Of a stretch of DNA of 64,000 nucleotides, positions 7,089-16,761 are shown piece after piece. Location: positions 682,001-746,000 of the forward strand of contig CAYWQB010000001.1 in the NCBI GenBank assembly GCA_964460785.1, read 5' to 3'. Made by a program: the position numbers and the translations under genes. Source of the DNA: CAYWQB01 sp964460785. GTDB lineage: Bacteria > Chlamydiota > Chlamydiia > Chlamydiales > CAYWQB01. Position 1 is the stretch's first letter, and the number at the start of each line of letters is the position of its first letter. The notes under the pieces were generated by a model that worked only from the letters and a program-made list of their open reading frames with translations, was not told the DNA's origin and made no database searches.

Positions 7089-9222
7089 CCTCTTCTTCTG
7101 ATAGCTGGTATGGGTACTTCACTCTTGAGTGCCCAGCCATAAGAAGAGTCTTCACAAGGCTCTTCTTCACGATACCAAGTTCTTCAAAGGTGAGAGAACA
7201 TTCATCAAACTGCCCATCTTCAGACTTTGTCTTCACCAAGTTATTGACCATATCAGTCAAGTTTTCTTCTGTGAACTCGGGCAAAGTTCTTGAAGCAGCT
7301 TCAAGCACATCGGCAATCATAATAATCGCTGACTCTCGTGAGTGAGGCTTTGGGCCTGAGTAACGAAAATCTCGTTCATCTACAAGCCCTTTATCTCCCC
7401 CCATCAACACACACTGCTCATGGTACATACACTGCGCGAGGGTGGTACCATGATGCTCTTTGATAATGTCGATAAAAGGCTCTGGGAGTCCTTCTTTTCG
7501 AGCTAAGGCAACCCCATCTCTTACATGTCCTATAATGACCTGTGCGGACTCTAAAGGTGTCAATAACTGATGCATATTGACCCCTCCTTGCTGATTTTCA
7601 GAGAAGTAATAGGGATTCGCAAGCTTACCAATATCATGATAAAGAGTGGATACTCGACAGAAAAGACCATTGGCTCCAATGGCAGAGGCTCCAGCCTCTG
7701 CAAGGTTTCCGACCAACATAGAGTGCTGATATGTTCCTGGAGCTTCAATCATCAAGCGACGCAATAGCTCATTGTTTGGATCCATATACTCCATAAGAGT
7801 GATGTTCGTTAAAATATTAAACACCGTCTCAAAAAGAGGTAACAGCCCTGCAACAAGAATCGCCGTAAGCATCATACAGGCAAGAGTTGATACTAGATCT
7901 GTGACAAAGGACCACGACCAAGGAGCATTGTTAAAGAGGTTTAAAGCAATAATAATGCATAAAACTCCCAACCAAGAGCGGAAGCAAATGCTAAAAATGT
8001 CCTTTCTCTTAAACAATTTTTGACTGCTAAAGACTGCAAAAATGGATCCTAGTGTATTGAGCAAAATAAAGCTCACCACATCAACAGATAGAGTAATAGA
8101 GAGAATGAGGGAAGCCAGCCCACTTGTAAAAATTGCTACACGAGCATTGAGCAAGCTGGCAATCATAATTGCACAAAAAGGCACATACAAAGGGTAGCGC
8201 ACAAGCTCGAACAACCCTCCTGTATTTAAAAGAAAGTACTCCATCACCTTAGAAACAAAAAGTGTCAGAGCAAAGAGAACGACTAAGAGGAATATCCGCT
8301 TATTTGAGCGCAAAATTTCTTGATGATATGCTCGAAAGTAAAGCACGCAGATAAAAAGAATCACAAAGGATAGAGTAAAGCTTCCCAACAGGGTGAGCGG
8401 ATGCCATAAATTGCGCGACTCTTGCATCGCTCGCTTCATGGCTTGAAGCATCAGAATGTGCTTTGAAGTGATCAACTCATCCTGATCAACAAGCCGTTCT
8501 CCTGCAGCCACTTCCGTATAAACATCCTCGACTTGGCTCTTAGCTTCTCTACGAACCTCATCACGCAGCTTCCGATCTTCTTCAAACTTCCAGGCTCTGG
8601 AACGAAAAAATTTCAGTAAAAGAGCCGAAGCTTCGGGAGAAAGGTTTTTTTGAAGAGCCGCCTCCCTACTGAGGGCATGCCATAACTCAAGAGGGATGCG
8701 CTCCCCTCTTCGTGGGTTATTTGGATTAAAAACCAGAATCTTATCTTGGTTGAGCTTGTACCTAGCCAACTCTTTTTCAGTACGACGATCGGAGAAACGC
8801 GCTTGTACAAGAACCTGCGCTAGGCGACGCGCACTTTGAGTAATTTCTTCAAAAGAAGTGGTTCCCACTTTAGACCGCCAGTCACTCTTCCCCAGCAGGC
8901 TTCTGTCAAAAGTCTGCACTTGCTCTCGTACTTCTTTCTCATCAAGCTTATAGATCGGCCCAATATCACGAACAACTTCTTGTCGCAGCTGATCTGTGAG
9001 CTCTTTGTTGAAAAAAGAAAAGTCCACCTGCGCAACGATATATTTTCCAGCTTTCTTGTTGAGCTCTAGCTTCTCTCGCGTTGGCTCTCGAAAGTGCATA
9101 AAAGAGCCCATAGCAAAAAGAGCCAAAAGCCCTAAAAAAATACGTATTGCAATGTTGCGATCAAAAAACCCCTGCTCGGAAGAGCTACCAAAAGAGGAGG
9201 GAATTTTTGTCTCAGAGCTCAT
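7066..9222 (-). CDS. pgpH: 7TM-HD membrane phosphodiesterase (PgpH/YqfF type)
   Basis: A 718-residue protein with the PgpH architecture: one N-terminal membrane helix (IRIFLGLLALFAMGSFM), an extracytoplasmic region to about residue 280, a cluster of about seven membrane helices (roughly 285-480), and a cytoplasmic HD domain with LYHDIGKLAN near residue 527 and a downstream HHGTT. Proteins of this kind hydrolyse cyclic di-AMP, a second messenger reported in chlamydiae. The ATG at 9222 is preceded by AAGGTGG at 3-base spacing, better than the start 12 codons further upstream. Divergent from dnaX, with a shared 240-base intergenic region. Confidence 0.85.
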   Translation of the reverse strand: MSSETKIPSSFGSSSEQGFFDRNIAIRIFLGLLALFAMGSFMHFREPTREKLELNKKAGKYIVAQVDFSFFNKELTDQLRQEVVRDIGPIYKLDEKEVREQVQTFDRSLLGKSDWRSKVGTTSFEEITQSARRLAQVLVQARFSDRRTEKELARYKLNQDKILVFNPNNPRRGERIPLELWHALSREAALQKNLSPEASALLLKFFRSRAWKFEEDRKLRDEVRREAKSQVEDVYTEVAAGERLVDQDELITSKHILMLQAMKRAMQESRNLWHPLTLLGSFTLSFVILFICVLYFRAYHQEILRSNKRIFLLVVLFALTLFVSKVMEYFLLNTGGLFELVRYPLYVPFCAIMIASLLNARVAIFTSGLASLILSITLSVDVVSFILLNTLGSIFAVFSSQKLFKRKDIFSICFRSWLGVLCIIIALNLFNNAPWSWSFVTDLVSTLACMMLTAILVAGLLPLFETVFNILTNITLMEYMDPNNELLRRLMIEAPGTYQHSMLVGNLAEAGASAIGANGLFCRVSTLYHDIGKLANPYYFSENQQGGVNMHQLLTPLESAQVIIGHVRDGVALARKEGLPEPFIDIIKEHHGTTLAQCMYHEQCVLMGGDKGLVDERDFRYSGPKPHSRESAIIMIADVLEAASRTLPEFTEENLTDMVNNLVKTKSEDGQFDECSLTFEELGIVKKSLVKTLLMAGHSRVKYPYQLSEEEANAQIDA

Positions 9223-9412
9223 AACCCACCTTAAGTAATTTTCTCCCTGGTATAGCACACCATTACAGTTACGGGCGATTGAAATTCATCCTTGGGCCTC
9301 CACCTATTCAACCGCTTGAAAACCTAGGAGTTGCAAGAAATTAGCTCTGTACGCTTTGTTTCTCTGCTCATTTTTTTTAGCATCCCTATAAGAAAAAATA
9401 GAGAAAACGACC

Positions 9413-9441
9413 TTTAGAACATTTTTGCCTTTTCCTATAAT
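9413..9441 (+). promoter_or_regulatory. Predicted promoter of dnaX-ybaB
   Basis: A perfect -10 hexamer TATAAT (9436-9441) preceded, at 17 bases, by TTTAGA (9413-9418), a 4/6 match to the -35 consensus. The predicted transcript start is about 15 bases before the dnaX ATG. Confidence 0.5.
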
Positions 9442-9463
9442 TGATAGCTTCGAAGGAGTATGC

Positions 9464-10921
9464 ATGAATTCAAGCTCTCACTACAAAGCATTAACCAGGC
9501 GCTACCGACCGCAACGCTTCCAAGAAGTCTTGGGTCAAGATCCATTAGTGACCACCTTAAAAAATGCGTTGATGGATGGAAAAGTTTCTCACGCGTATTT
9601 ATTTTCTGGCAGCCGAGGAACAGGTAAGACAACTTTAGCACGGATCCTTGCAAAAGCTCTCAACTGCCAGGCTAGAACAAAAGAGAACGAGCCATGTGAC
9701 ACGTGCAGCTCCTGTAAAGAAATTGCACATGGGCACTCCATGGATGTGATCGAGGTTGATGGAGCCTCGAATCGAGGGATCGATGATATCCGCAAAATCA
9801 ATGAGACCATCTCATTTTCTCCAAGCAGTCACTTCAAAATCTATATCATCGATGAAGTGCATATGCTCACAAAGGAGGCCTTTAATGCTCTGTTAAAAAC
9901 GCTTGAAGAGCCTCCTGAAAATGTGAAATTCTTTTTTGCCACAACAGAGCCGCATAAGGTCCCGGCAACGATTATTAGCCGTTGCCAGCGCTTTAATCTA
10001 CGGCGCATCACAGAACATATAATTGTCGAAAAGCTTCAGGCCATTTGTGATGACCTCAAGCTAGAAGCAGAAGCAGCAGCCTTACACTTGATTGCTCATG
10101 CTGCCCAAGGCGGATTGCGTGATGCAGAGTCTCTCCTTGATCAAGCGATCTCTTTTCACGGCTCTCCTCTCACCTTAAAGGCTACACAAGACATTCTAGG
10201 TGTTCCTGATCGCAGCCTCTTTTTCCGCTTAGACCGGGCAGGGAAAGACCAAAAGCTGATTGAAGCGTATGAAATTGCCGATGAAGTTTATGGAGCAGGA
10301 AAAAACTTAAATCACTTTCTCTCTGCTCTGGTAGAACACTACCGTATTCTCCTTCATCTCCTTGCCTCTCCACAGGCAAATGCCTTCCCTGCTGGTTTAA
10401 ACGACCAGGAACGCACAGCATATGCAGAAGCTGCGACTTACTACCAGAAGGAGCAAGTGCTCGATATTCTTGAGCAGTTACTCAGCACACAAAAGGAATT
10501 AAAAGACTCTCCTGCCCCCCAAGTTACTATTGAGATGGCCCTACTCTATATTATTCGAAGCCACTCTCACCTTCCCTTGGCTCTAATTTTGCAAAAGCTT
10601 GCAGAAGTAGAAAAAAAGCTAGAGAGCAAAGCACCTGCTGAGCAATCGCTTCCTCCCGCTTCTCAGGCACCGGCTCAGCCTCCAAAACCAAAGCCGAAAG
10701 AAAAGCCAGCCTCTCCACCTCCCACTTCCCCTCCAAAGAAGGAAAGTAAAGAGAGCAAAGCCCCTCCACCTCCTGCTACTCCTCCAAAAAAGGAGGATAA
10801 AGGCAATAAGGAGAGTGCCCCCCCAAGGAAAAAATTCGATATGAAAACGAAAAGCCGTCATGACACGCTCATGCGTTTTGCAGCAGTTGAGCTCAACGGC
10901 ATGCTCAAAAAAACCAATTAA
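9464..10921 (+). CDS. dnaX: DNA polymerase III clamp-loader subunit (gamma/tau)
   Basis: A 485-residue AAA+ protein. The Walker A motif GSRGTGKTT is near residue 50, followed by a four-Cys zinc module (CQARTKENEPCDTCSSC), DEVHML (Walker B), the sensor SRCQRF, and a clamp-loader collar domain to about residue 370. The rest is a Pro/Lys/Glu low-complexity linker (many PPKKE repeats) and a short basic end; the tau-specific domain V is not evident. It loads the sliding clamp at replication forks. AAGGAG sits 5 bases before the ATG at 9464. It is followed at 10 bases by ybaB, the classic dnaX-ybaB pairing. Confidence 0.93.
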   Translation: MNSSSHYKALTRRYRPQRFQEVLGQDPLVTTLKNALMDGKVSHAYLFSGSRGTGKTTLARILAKALNCQARTKENEPCDTCSSCKEIAHGHSMDVIEVDGASNRGIDDIRKINETISFSPSSHFKIYIIDEVHMLTKEAFNALLKTLEEPPENVKFFFATTEPHKVPATIISRCQRFNLRRITEHIIVEKLQAICDDLKLEAEAAALHLIAHAAQGGLRDAESLLDQAISFHGSPLTLKATQDILGVPDRSLFFRLDRAGKDQKLIEAYEIADEVYGAGKNLNHFLSALVEHYRILLHLLASPQANAFPAGLNDQERTAYAEAATYYQKEQVLDILEQLLSTQKELKDSPAPQVTIEMALLYIIRSHSHLPLALILQKLAEVEKKLESKAPAEQSLPPASQAPAQPPKPKPKEKPASPPPTSPPKKESKESKAPPPPATPPKKEDKGNKESAPPRKKFDMKTKSRHDTLMRFAAVELNGMLKKTN

Positions 10922-10931
10922 AGGATAAATA

Positions 10932-11255
10932 ATGGGTTCTGGATACAACAAGCGCAAAAAACAAGCAAAACTCCTTCAAGAGCAGTTCCTCAAAATGCAA
11001 GAAGAGCTGAAGCAAAAGGAAGTAGAAGGTGTAAGCGGCAATGGCCTTGTGCGCATTACGCTGAATGGAGAACAAGAAGTTAAAAGTATTAAAATCAAAC
11101 CAGAATGCGTTGACCCTGAAGATATCGAGGGGCTAGAAGATTTATTAGTTGCAGCCTTCCGCGATGCGCAAAAGCAACTGAATCAAGGGGACAATGGAAT
11201 GGCAGGGCTTGCTGATATGCCCGGAATGCCGGATATGAGTGCCTTTGGCTTATAA
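10932..11255 (+). CDS. ybaB: YbaB/EbfC nucleoid-associated protein
   Basis: A 107-residue protein of the YbaB/EbfC family: N-terminal amphipathic helix (QAKLLQEQFLKMQEELKQKEV), a beta segment (NGLVRITLNGEQEVKSIKI) and a C-terminal helix with AAFRDAQKQLNQ, ending in a Gly/Met-rich tail. Family members are dimeric DNA-binding proteins that coat the nucleoid. The gene follows dnaX by 10 bases, and yihY follows by 12, so the three form one rightward operon. The dnaX-ybaB order is widespread in bacteria and, as I recall, kept in Chlamydia. Confidence 0.9.
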   Translation: MGSGYNKRKKQAKLLQEQFLKMQEELKQKEVEGVSGNGLVRITLNGEQEVKSIKIKPECVDPEDIEGLEDLLVAAFRDAQKQLNQGDNGMAGLADMPGMPDMSAFGL

Positions 11256-11267
11256 AGAGGAGCTATA

Positions 11268-12116
11268 ATGAGAGCGTATCTACTGTCTCTCTCCTCTATC
11301 TTCAAAGCGGCTGGACACCGCTTTTTTGAAATTATGGGGACAGACCGGGCTGCTTCCTTTGCATACTATGGCCTTTTTTCTCTGTTCCCTCTACTCACTC
11401 TTGTTGTTTCGATTGGCTCTAATTTTTTTGATCTTCAGCAAATTAGTACTGTTGTCTCAGAAGCTGTTAGCTACTTTCTTCCTATAGATTTTCCTTTAGA
11501 GAAAAAAATCCTAGCCACCACACAATCTTTTATACAGTCTAGAGGAAAGTTAAGCTTTCTTGCCTTTTTATTGCTTGCCTGGGGATCTACAAAATTTCTA
11601 AACACTCTTGTCTCAACCATTAATCTCTCTTGGGGGTTAAAGCGAAGCAAGTGGTGGTTGCGCTCCCTAAAGAACCTTGCTTTGATTGCCATTCTTTCTT
11701 TGACCCTGATGTGGTCCCTTCTCTTCCCTGCAGCCTTTCACCTACTACGACGTAGCCTGTTCTACTTTCGCCTTTCAGAGAGCTGGCCACAAAGCAACGT
11801 CCAGCTTTTAGAAGTGGTACCCTTCTTTGCCTTGTATCTCGGCATCATCATGCTTCTGTACCTAGCTCCTCAAAAAAAAGTCCCATTGAGGTTTGTATGG
11901 AGAGAGGCTCTTCTCATCTCTCTACTGCTGCGGCTTACTCAAGTATTTTTTACTCTTTTTCTTTCTTCAACGCTAAAAGCAAATCCCTTGTATGGGGCTT
12001 TTGGTGAGTTAATGAGTCTGTTGATTTGGATTCATTTATGCGGAGTACTTGTTATTTTTGGAGCTTGCCTTTCCTCTGCGCACTACCACCTAAGGTCTCC
12101 CTCTCGGCCTTCATGA
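11268..12116 (+). CDS. YihY/UPF0761 family inner-membrane protein
   Basis: A 282-residue membrane protein with the family's N-terminal motif (RAASFAYYGLFSLFPLLTL) and about six hydrophobic segments, including LMWSLLFPAAFHL and ALYLGIIMLLYLAPQ. The family was once called RNase BN, an activity now assigned to another protein; its role is unknown, with transport or envelope functions suggested. It follows ybaB by 12 bases with a GAGGAG ribosome site. The 3' end runs 65 bases into the end of the convergent ptsI gene, a long overlap for two coding regions. Confidence 0.85.
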   Translation: MRAYLLSLSSIFKAAGHRFFEIMGTDRAASFAYYGLFSLFPLLTLVVSIGSNFFDLQQISTVVSEAVSYFLPIDFPLEKKILATTQSFIQSRGKLSFLAFLLLAWGSTKFLNTLVSTINLSWGLKRSKWWLRSLKNLALIAILSLTLMWSLLFPAAFHLLRRSLFYFRLSESWPQSNVQLLEVVPFFALYLGIIMLLYLAPQKKVPLRFVWREALLISLLLRLTQVFFTLFLSSTLKANPLYGAFGELMSLLIWIHLCGVLVIFGACLSSAHYHLRSPSRPS

Positions 12117-13851
12117 AGTAAGCTTCATAATACTCATGTAAAGCCCCTTCGATCGCATCACAACTAGGTAACTGCAAAATTTCATCTGCAAAACGCGTCG
12201 CCTCCACAATACGTAAGCGACGAATTGCCTGCCGAATCAAAGGCAAAGAACGGGGAGCCACGGAAAGTTCATATACCCCCATTCCAAGTAAAAGAGGCGT
12301 AAAGCGAGGATCTGCTGCCATTTCTCCACAAATAGAAACAGGGATTCTATTTTGGTTTGCTTCTCCCACAACCATTTTAATAAGGCGCAAAATACTGGGG
12401 TGTGACGCTCGGTACAGGTAGCTCATTGACTTATTTCCCCGATCAACGGCCATGGAATACTGAATTAAGTCATTCGTCCCAATCGACAAAAAGTCACAAT
12501 GAGCAGCCAACATATCACTACATAAAGCAGCTGCCGGAGTCTCAATCATACAACCAATTGGGATAGAAGGTGCAACCTCCACGCCTTCCCTCCGCAACTC
12601 TTGAGCTGCAGAGGCTACAAGTTTCTTTGCTGCAAGCAGCTCTGAAAGGTCTGAAATCATAGGAAACATGATTCCCACCTGTCCAAAGCAACTGGCACGC
12701 AAAATCGCCCGGACTTGTTCTTTAAAAATTTTCTCTTCACGCAGTAGAAAGCGGATGGCCCGACACCCTAAAAAGGGATTTGCCTCTTTTTTATGCTCGT
12801 CGGGGCAAAACTTATCCCCTCCAATATCAAATGTGCGAATAATAAGAGGCAGTCCATCTAAAGAGCGAGCTAATGAGCAATATGCTTGATACTGCTCTTC
12901 TTCACTCGGCAACTTATGCTGATTTAAGCAAAGGTTTTCTGATCGGTATAACCCGACTCCATCCCCTGAAAAGGCTTTTAGTGATACAACCTCTTCCAGG
13001 TCTTCTAGGTTCCCTGAGAGGCGTACTCGATAACCATCAATTGTTTCTGAAGCAAGTTGTGCTTGCTCACTCCAAGAATTAAGGCGTTGTTTTTGCTGTG
13101 TCTGCAGTTGACTATACCGCACTCTTGTTTGCCTTGAAGGCAAGGCAATAACAATCCCCTTATCTCCATCAACAATCAATTCACTATTATCTGGTGCTGC
13201 AAGAGAAGCTATATCTACATTTGCAACAAAGGGGATCCCTTTAGCTCTTGCCATAATTGCTGCATGGCTTGTTTCCCCTCCACTCTCTGTAATAAAAGCC
13301 CGCACTCTATTTGCTTGAACGCCTGCGATATCTGTGATACCAAGCTCATGAGCTAAAATCACAGCTCCTTGAGGTGCTTGCTCGAGAGTCATACGCTTGG
13401 ATCCTGCCAAGTGTTTCAGTATGCGCCGAGATAGATCCAGTATATCTTTGAATCGTTCCTGAAAAAAAGCATCCGGAATAGCACTAAACTTTTTCTCATA
13501 CTCAAGAATCGCATTTTGAAACACACTCTCCACATTTTGTAAGTTGGTGCTAATACGGCGCTCAATCTCAGTCGTAAAAGAAGAGTCAGTCAACAACTGC
13601 TGATAGGTCTCAAGAATTTGAGCTCCTTCTTCTGCTCCCTCTTGTCTCAAGAGCTCTTGTAATCGATAGATATCTTTTTTTGTATTTTCTACGGCTTGCC
13701 GATAACGGCTGATTTCACTCGCAATAGACTCTTGGCTAACCGAATATGTTCTTTGCTTTTGATTTTCAACAGAGTAGTAAAAAACTTTCCCTATAGCAAT
13801 CCCAGAAGAGATTGCGCGTCCTTGGTGGAGCTTCTCATGAGGCGTAGTCAT
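12052..13851 (-). CDS. ptsI: PTS enzyme I (phosphoenolpyruvate-protein phosphotransferase)
   Basis: A 599-residue enzyme I. The N-terminal domain ends in the phospho-histidine loop GGETSHAAIMARA (His near 195). The PEP-binding TIM barrel follows, with LYRSENL, RTFDIGGDK, GCMIETPAA and SIGTNDLIQY, then SICGEMAADP near the C-terminus. It takes phosphate from PEP and passes it to HPr in the cytoplasm. The ATG at 13851 follows AAGGGGGG and lies inside the last codons of hprK (17-base overlap). In C. trachomatis, as I recall, ptsH neighbours ptsI; here hprK takes that place and no HPr is present in the window. Confidence 0.93.
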   Translation of the reverse strand: MTTPHEKLHQGRAISSGIAIGKVFYYSVENQKQRTYSVSQESIASEISRYRQAVENTKKDIYRLQELLRQEGAEEGAQILETYQQLLTDSSFTTEIERRISTNLQNVESVFQNAILEYEKKFSAIPDAFFQERFKDILDLSRRILKHLAGSKRMTLEQAPQGAVILAHELGITDIAGVQANRVRAFITESGGETSHAAIMARAKGIPFVANVDIASLAAPDNSELIVDGDKGIVIALPSRQTRVRYSQLQTQQKQRLNSWSEQAQLASETIDGYRVRLSGNLEDLEEVVSLKAFSGDGVGLYRSENLCLNQHKLPSEEEQYQAYCSLARSLDGLPLIIRTFDIGGDKFCPDEHKKEANPFLGCRAIRFLLREEKIFKEQVRAILRASCFGQVGIMFPMISDLSELLAAKKLVASAAQELRREGVEVAPSIPIGCMIETPAAALCSDMLAAHCDFLSIGTNDLIQYSMAVDRGNKSMSYLYRASHPSILRLIKMVVGEANQNRIPVSICGEMAADPRFTPLLLGMGVYELSVAPRSLPLIRQAIRRLRIVEATRFADEILQLPSCDAIEGALHEYYEAYFMKAERETLGGSAQRKGKLQK

Positions 13852-14785
13852 GCACGCCCCCCTTACTGCGAATTTTTGCTCTTAACTGCTGCTGAAATTC
13901 TTGTGCAGAATGGATCCCCATTCCTTTTAATCTGTGCTGAAGAGCAATGGTTTCGATAAGCAAAACCATATCGCGCCCCGGGCGAATCGGTAAAACGTAC
14001 AGGGGAACCTTAGACTCTAATACTTCTTGATACATCTCTTCTAGCCCCAAGCGATCATAGCTGGCTTCTGCATCCCATGGCTCTAGTTTTGCAATAAGAT
14101 CTAGCTGTTTACAAGAGCGTACACATACCGCTCCATAAAGGTGCGCCACATTAATGAGTCCAATGCCTCGAATTTCCATCATATGGGAGCCGACCTCGCC
14201 ACCGCGCCCTTCAAGGACCCCACTCTCTCTTTGTCTGACATGAACGATATCATCTGCTACAAGCCGGTGACCTCTCTCAATAAGCCCTAAAGCTGACTCA
14301 CTTTTGCCTACACCAGAATCTCCTTGTAAAAGAACCCCTACACCAAAAACCTCTACTAGGGTCCCGTGCAAAGTTGCCTTTGGCGCAAAAGCTTCTGTCA
14401 GCAAAATGGTTAAGCGAGCCAAAAGGCTCATCGTTCTCCATGAGGAGGTAAATAAGGGGATAGATTGCTCCCTACAAATTTTTTCAAGCTCTGGAGGAGG
14501 TTGTAGCCCTCGAGTGACGATAACTGCAGAAGGAGGCTTTCGAAACAGAGCTTGTAGTCTTTCCAAACAGACTGAAGTACTTAGCTCTGAAAGATAAGTC
14601 CATTCTGCTCGTCCAAAGAGAAGCAAACCTTCATAAGTAAATTCTTTAGAATGCCCAGTGATTGACAACCCTGGACGATGCACTTCTGGGGCTGAGACCT
14701 GATGGTTAGCAGCCTCTTGTCCACAGCACCACTGCAGAGAAAAGTCCTTTCCATAGAGATCGAATATTTCTCTTATCGTCACCAT
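13835..14785 (-). CDS. hprK: HPr kinase/phosphorylase
   Basis: A 316-residue HprK. It has an N-terminal ligand-binding-like domain (GLSITGHSKEFTYEGLLLFG) and a C-terminal kinase with the P-loop GDSGVGKSE near residue 157. The LVADDIV motif follows, then the family signature segment GSHMMEIRGIGLINV. It phosphorylates and dephosphorylates a regulatory Ser of HPr in response to metabolites. The ATG at 14785 has AAGG 9 bases upstream; a longer frame reaches 14833. The gene runs straight into ptsI. Because transport permeases (EIIB/EIIC) are not seen here, the pair more likely serves regulation than sugar uptake. Confidence 0.9.
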   Translation of the reverse strand: MVTIREIFDLYGKDFSLQWCCGQEAANHQVSAPEVHRPGLSITGHSKEFTYEGLLLFGRAEWTYLSELSTSVCLERLQALFRKPPSAVIVTRGLQPPPELEKICREQSIPLFTSSWRTMSLLARLTILLTEAFAPKATLHGTLVEVFGVGVLLQGDSGVGKSESALGLIERGHRLVADDIVHVRQRESGVLEGRGGEVGSHMMEIRGIGLINVAHLYGAVCVRSCKQLDLIAKLEPWDAEASYDRLGLEEMYQEVLESKVPLYVLPIRPGRDMVLLIETIALQHRLKGMGIHSAQEFQQQLRAKIRSKGGVHDYAS

Positions 14786-14894
14786 AGCCACAAGCCTTCT
14801 CGTCGTGCGGACGAGTATACCGTTTATAAACAATCAAGGCAGCTTAAAATAAAAACTTAACATGTGTATGATAAGATAAAGAAAGGGAGGGTCC

Positions 14895-16196
14895 ATGAAA
14901 AAAACAGATATCCTGGTGCTAGGCGGAGGTTTTGGTGGGGTCAATGTCATCCGTCAACTCAAAAGGTTCAAGGGCTCTATTACCTTGGTTGACCGCACCA
15001 ATCATCACCTATTCCAGCCGCTTCTTTACCAAGTGGCAACCTCTGAGTTAGTTGGTAATGATATTGGAACTCCTCTACGAGAAATATTCAAATCTCAAAA
15101 AAATACTCATGTTATCCTAGACACTGTCACTGGGATCGATCGTGAAAAAAAAACTGTCACATTAGCGAATGAGCCTCCTATTCACTATAAAAAACTTGTG
15201 ATCGCTCTTGGAGCTCGCCACTCTTACTTTGGCCATCCTGAATGGGAAAGCTTTGCTCCCGGTCTGAAGAGTTTAAATGATGCACAAAATATTCATGATC
15301 GCATCCTTGCTTCTTTTGAAGCTGCTGAAATTTGCCTGTCAGAAAAAGAGAAGCAAAAGCACCTGAATTTTGTTGTTGTAGGTGGCGGGCCTACAGGTGT
15401 AGAGCTTGCAGGAGCTCTTGCAGAAATGACCTACTCTACTCTTGCTCGCTCCTATGGAAATTTCGATATCCGAAAGGCTAATATCTACCTGATTCAAGGT
15501 AACCAATATATCTTACCAAGCTTTCACCCTAAACTGTGCAAAAAATCAGAAAAACTGCTGAGCAAGCTTGGAGTAAAGGTTCTTACCAAGCACCATGTGT
15601 CTAAAATAGAGCCGGGTAAGGTCTATACAGAGGATATGACCATTGAAACACATAATATTTTTTGGGCTGCGGGTGTAGCAGCTTCTCCTCTACTGAGACA
15701 ACTAGAGACAGAACTAGATAAACAGGGCCGAGCAGTTGTCAGAAAAGACCTAAGCCTGCCAGGAGATCCCAACGTATTTGTCATTGGGGATTCTGCCCAC
15801 TTTAGCACAGGAGAAAACTCTAGCCTGCCCGGTGTAGCCCCTGTGGCTATCCAGCAAGGAAGATATCTGGGTAAGGTTTTAAAGAAATCCATCCCAGCAA
15901 AAAAGAGAAAGCCTTTTCGATATTTTGACAAAGGGTCTATGGCGACCATAGGCAAGCTCAATGCAATTTGTGAAACAAAAAACTTACGCTGCACAGGGCT
16001 AATAGGCTGGTTTATGTGGGCTTTTATCCACTTGCTCTTTCTGATTAGCTTCAAAAATAGATTCTTCGTTTTTCTCCGATGGTCTATGTATTTCATTGCA
16101 GGCTTGCGCGGTGCTCGCCTGATTGCAAAGCCAATCGATGAGGTCTATGACCAATGTGGCTTTGATATCTTCTCTAATGGTAAAAAGAGCAAGTGA
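14895..16196 (+). CDS. ndh: Type II NADH:quinone oxidoreductase (NDH-2)
   Basis: A 433-residue flavoprotein with two Rossmann folds: the FAD motif LGGGFGGVNVIRQL at the N-terminus and the NADH motif VVVGGGPTGVELAGAL near residue 160, then VFVIGDSAH and the quinone-site region PVAIQQGRYLG. A C-terminal hydrophobic segment (IGWFMWAFIHLLFLISF) and the amphipathic end would anchor it to the inner membrane. It oxidises NADH and reduces quinone without pumping ions. AGGGAGG lies 4 bases upstream of the ATG. It is followed at 7 bases by an unknown gene. NDH-2 adds an energy input to the Na+-NQR system typical of Chlamydia. Confidence 0.9.
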   Translation: MKKTDILVLGGGFGGVNVIRQLKRFKGSITLVDRTNHHLFQPLLYQVATSELVGNDIGTPLREIFKSQKNTHVILDTVTGIDREKKTVTLANEPPIHYKKLVIALGARHSYFGHPEWESFAPGLKSLNDAQNIHDRILASFEAAEICLSEKEKQKHLNFVVVGGGPTGVELAGALAEMTYSTLARSYGNFDIRKANIYLIQGNQYILPSFHPKLCKKSEKLLSKLGVKVLTKHHVSKIEPGKVYTEDMTIETHNIFWAAGVAASPLLRQLETELDKQGRAVVRKDLSLPGDPNVFVIGDSAHFSTGENSSLPGVAPVAIQQGRYLGKVLKKSIPAKKRKPFRYFDKGSMATIGKLNAICETKNLRCTGLIGWFMWAFIHLLFLISFKNRFFVFLRWSMYFIAGLRGARLIAKPIDEVYDQCGFDIFSNGKKSK

Positions 16197-16203
16197 GGAT
16201 CCT

Positions 16204-16734
16204 ATGAACTACGATATTCAATCGATTTTGAATGGGCGCAGCCAAGCTCTTGAATCATTTATTCAGGGGCAAAAAAAGCAAGTGTCGGCCTCTAAAGATC
16301 CTCTGATTGAAAATGCACAAAAGCGAGCCACCGATCGTGTAAAATTCACCTACTACTTTCTTAAAAAAAACCTCATTGATGAGCTCAATGCAACAGTTAA
16401 GCAAGCTGAAAAAGAAACTCCTGAATTGAAAGGCGAATACTATATGGGCATCCTCTCTGGAAAGTCCCTATCTGTTGAGGTGATTCCTCTCAAAGAAGCT
16501 GCAGCTAGTGTCTCTGATGTCGATCAAGAAAAGGCTCTTGAAATGATGGAAAAGAACAAAATGGGTTTTTTCTCTCCTGAAAATTTCACGATGACAACAC
16601 CTAAAGATCCCAAGTACCAGCAGTTTAAAAGCAAAATCCAAAGCTTCCTAAACCGCAGCCAGGGTGTGATCCACTACTTACAAAATCACCCAGAAGCAAA
16701 TATTACGCTTGAGGAACTTAAACCAAATCCCTAG
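16204..16734 (+). CDS. Hypothetical protein, 176 aa
   Basis: I do not recognise this family. It is a soluble, charged protein without signal peptide. The N-terminal part (AQKRATDRVKFTYYFLKKNLIDELNAT-like, about 40-80) is probably helical; the middle carries ILSGKSLSVEVIP and a helix with DQEKALEMMEKNKMGFFSPENF; the end is another helix (SKIQSFLNRSQGVIHYLQ). The start at 16204 follows GAGG at 5 bases; an upstream in-frame start lies inside ndh. It sits 7 bases after ndh and 27 before comEC, a position that, as I recall, corresponds to a hypothetical gene beside comEC in C. trachomatis. Confidence 0.65.
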   Translation: MNYDIQSILNGRSQALESFIQGQKKQVSASKDPLIENAQKRATDRVKFTYYFLKKNLIDELNATVKQAEKETPELKGEYYMGILSGKSLSVEVIPLKEAAASVSDVDQEKALEMMEKNKMGFFSPENFTMTTPKDPKYQQFKSKIQSFLNRSQGVIHYLQNHPEANITLEELKPNP

Positions 16735-16761
16735 CATCTTTGCCCTTAACCAGGTAAAGAT

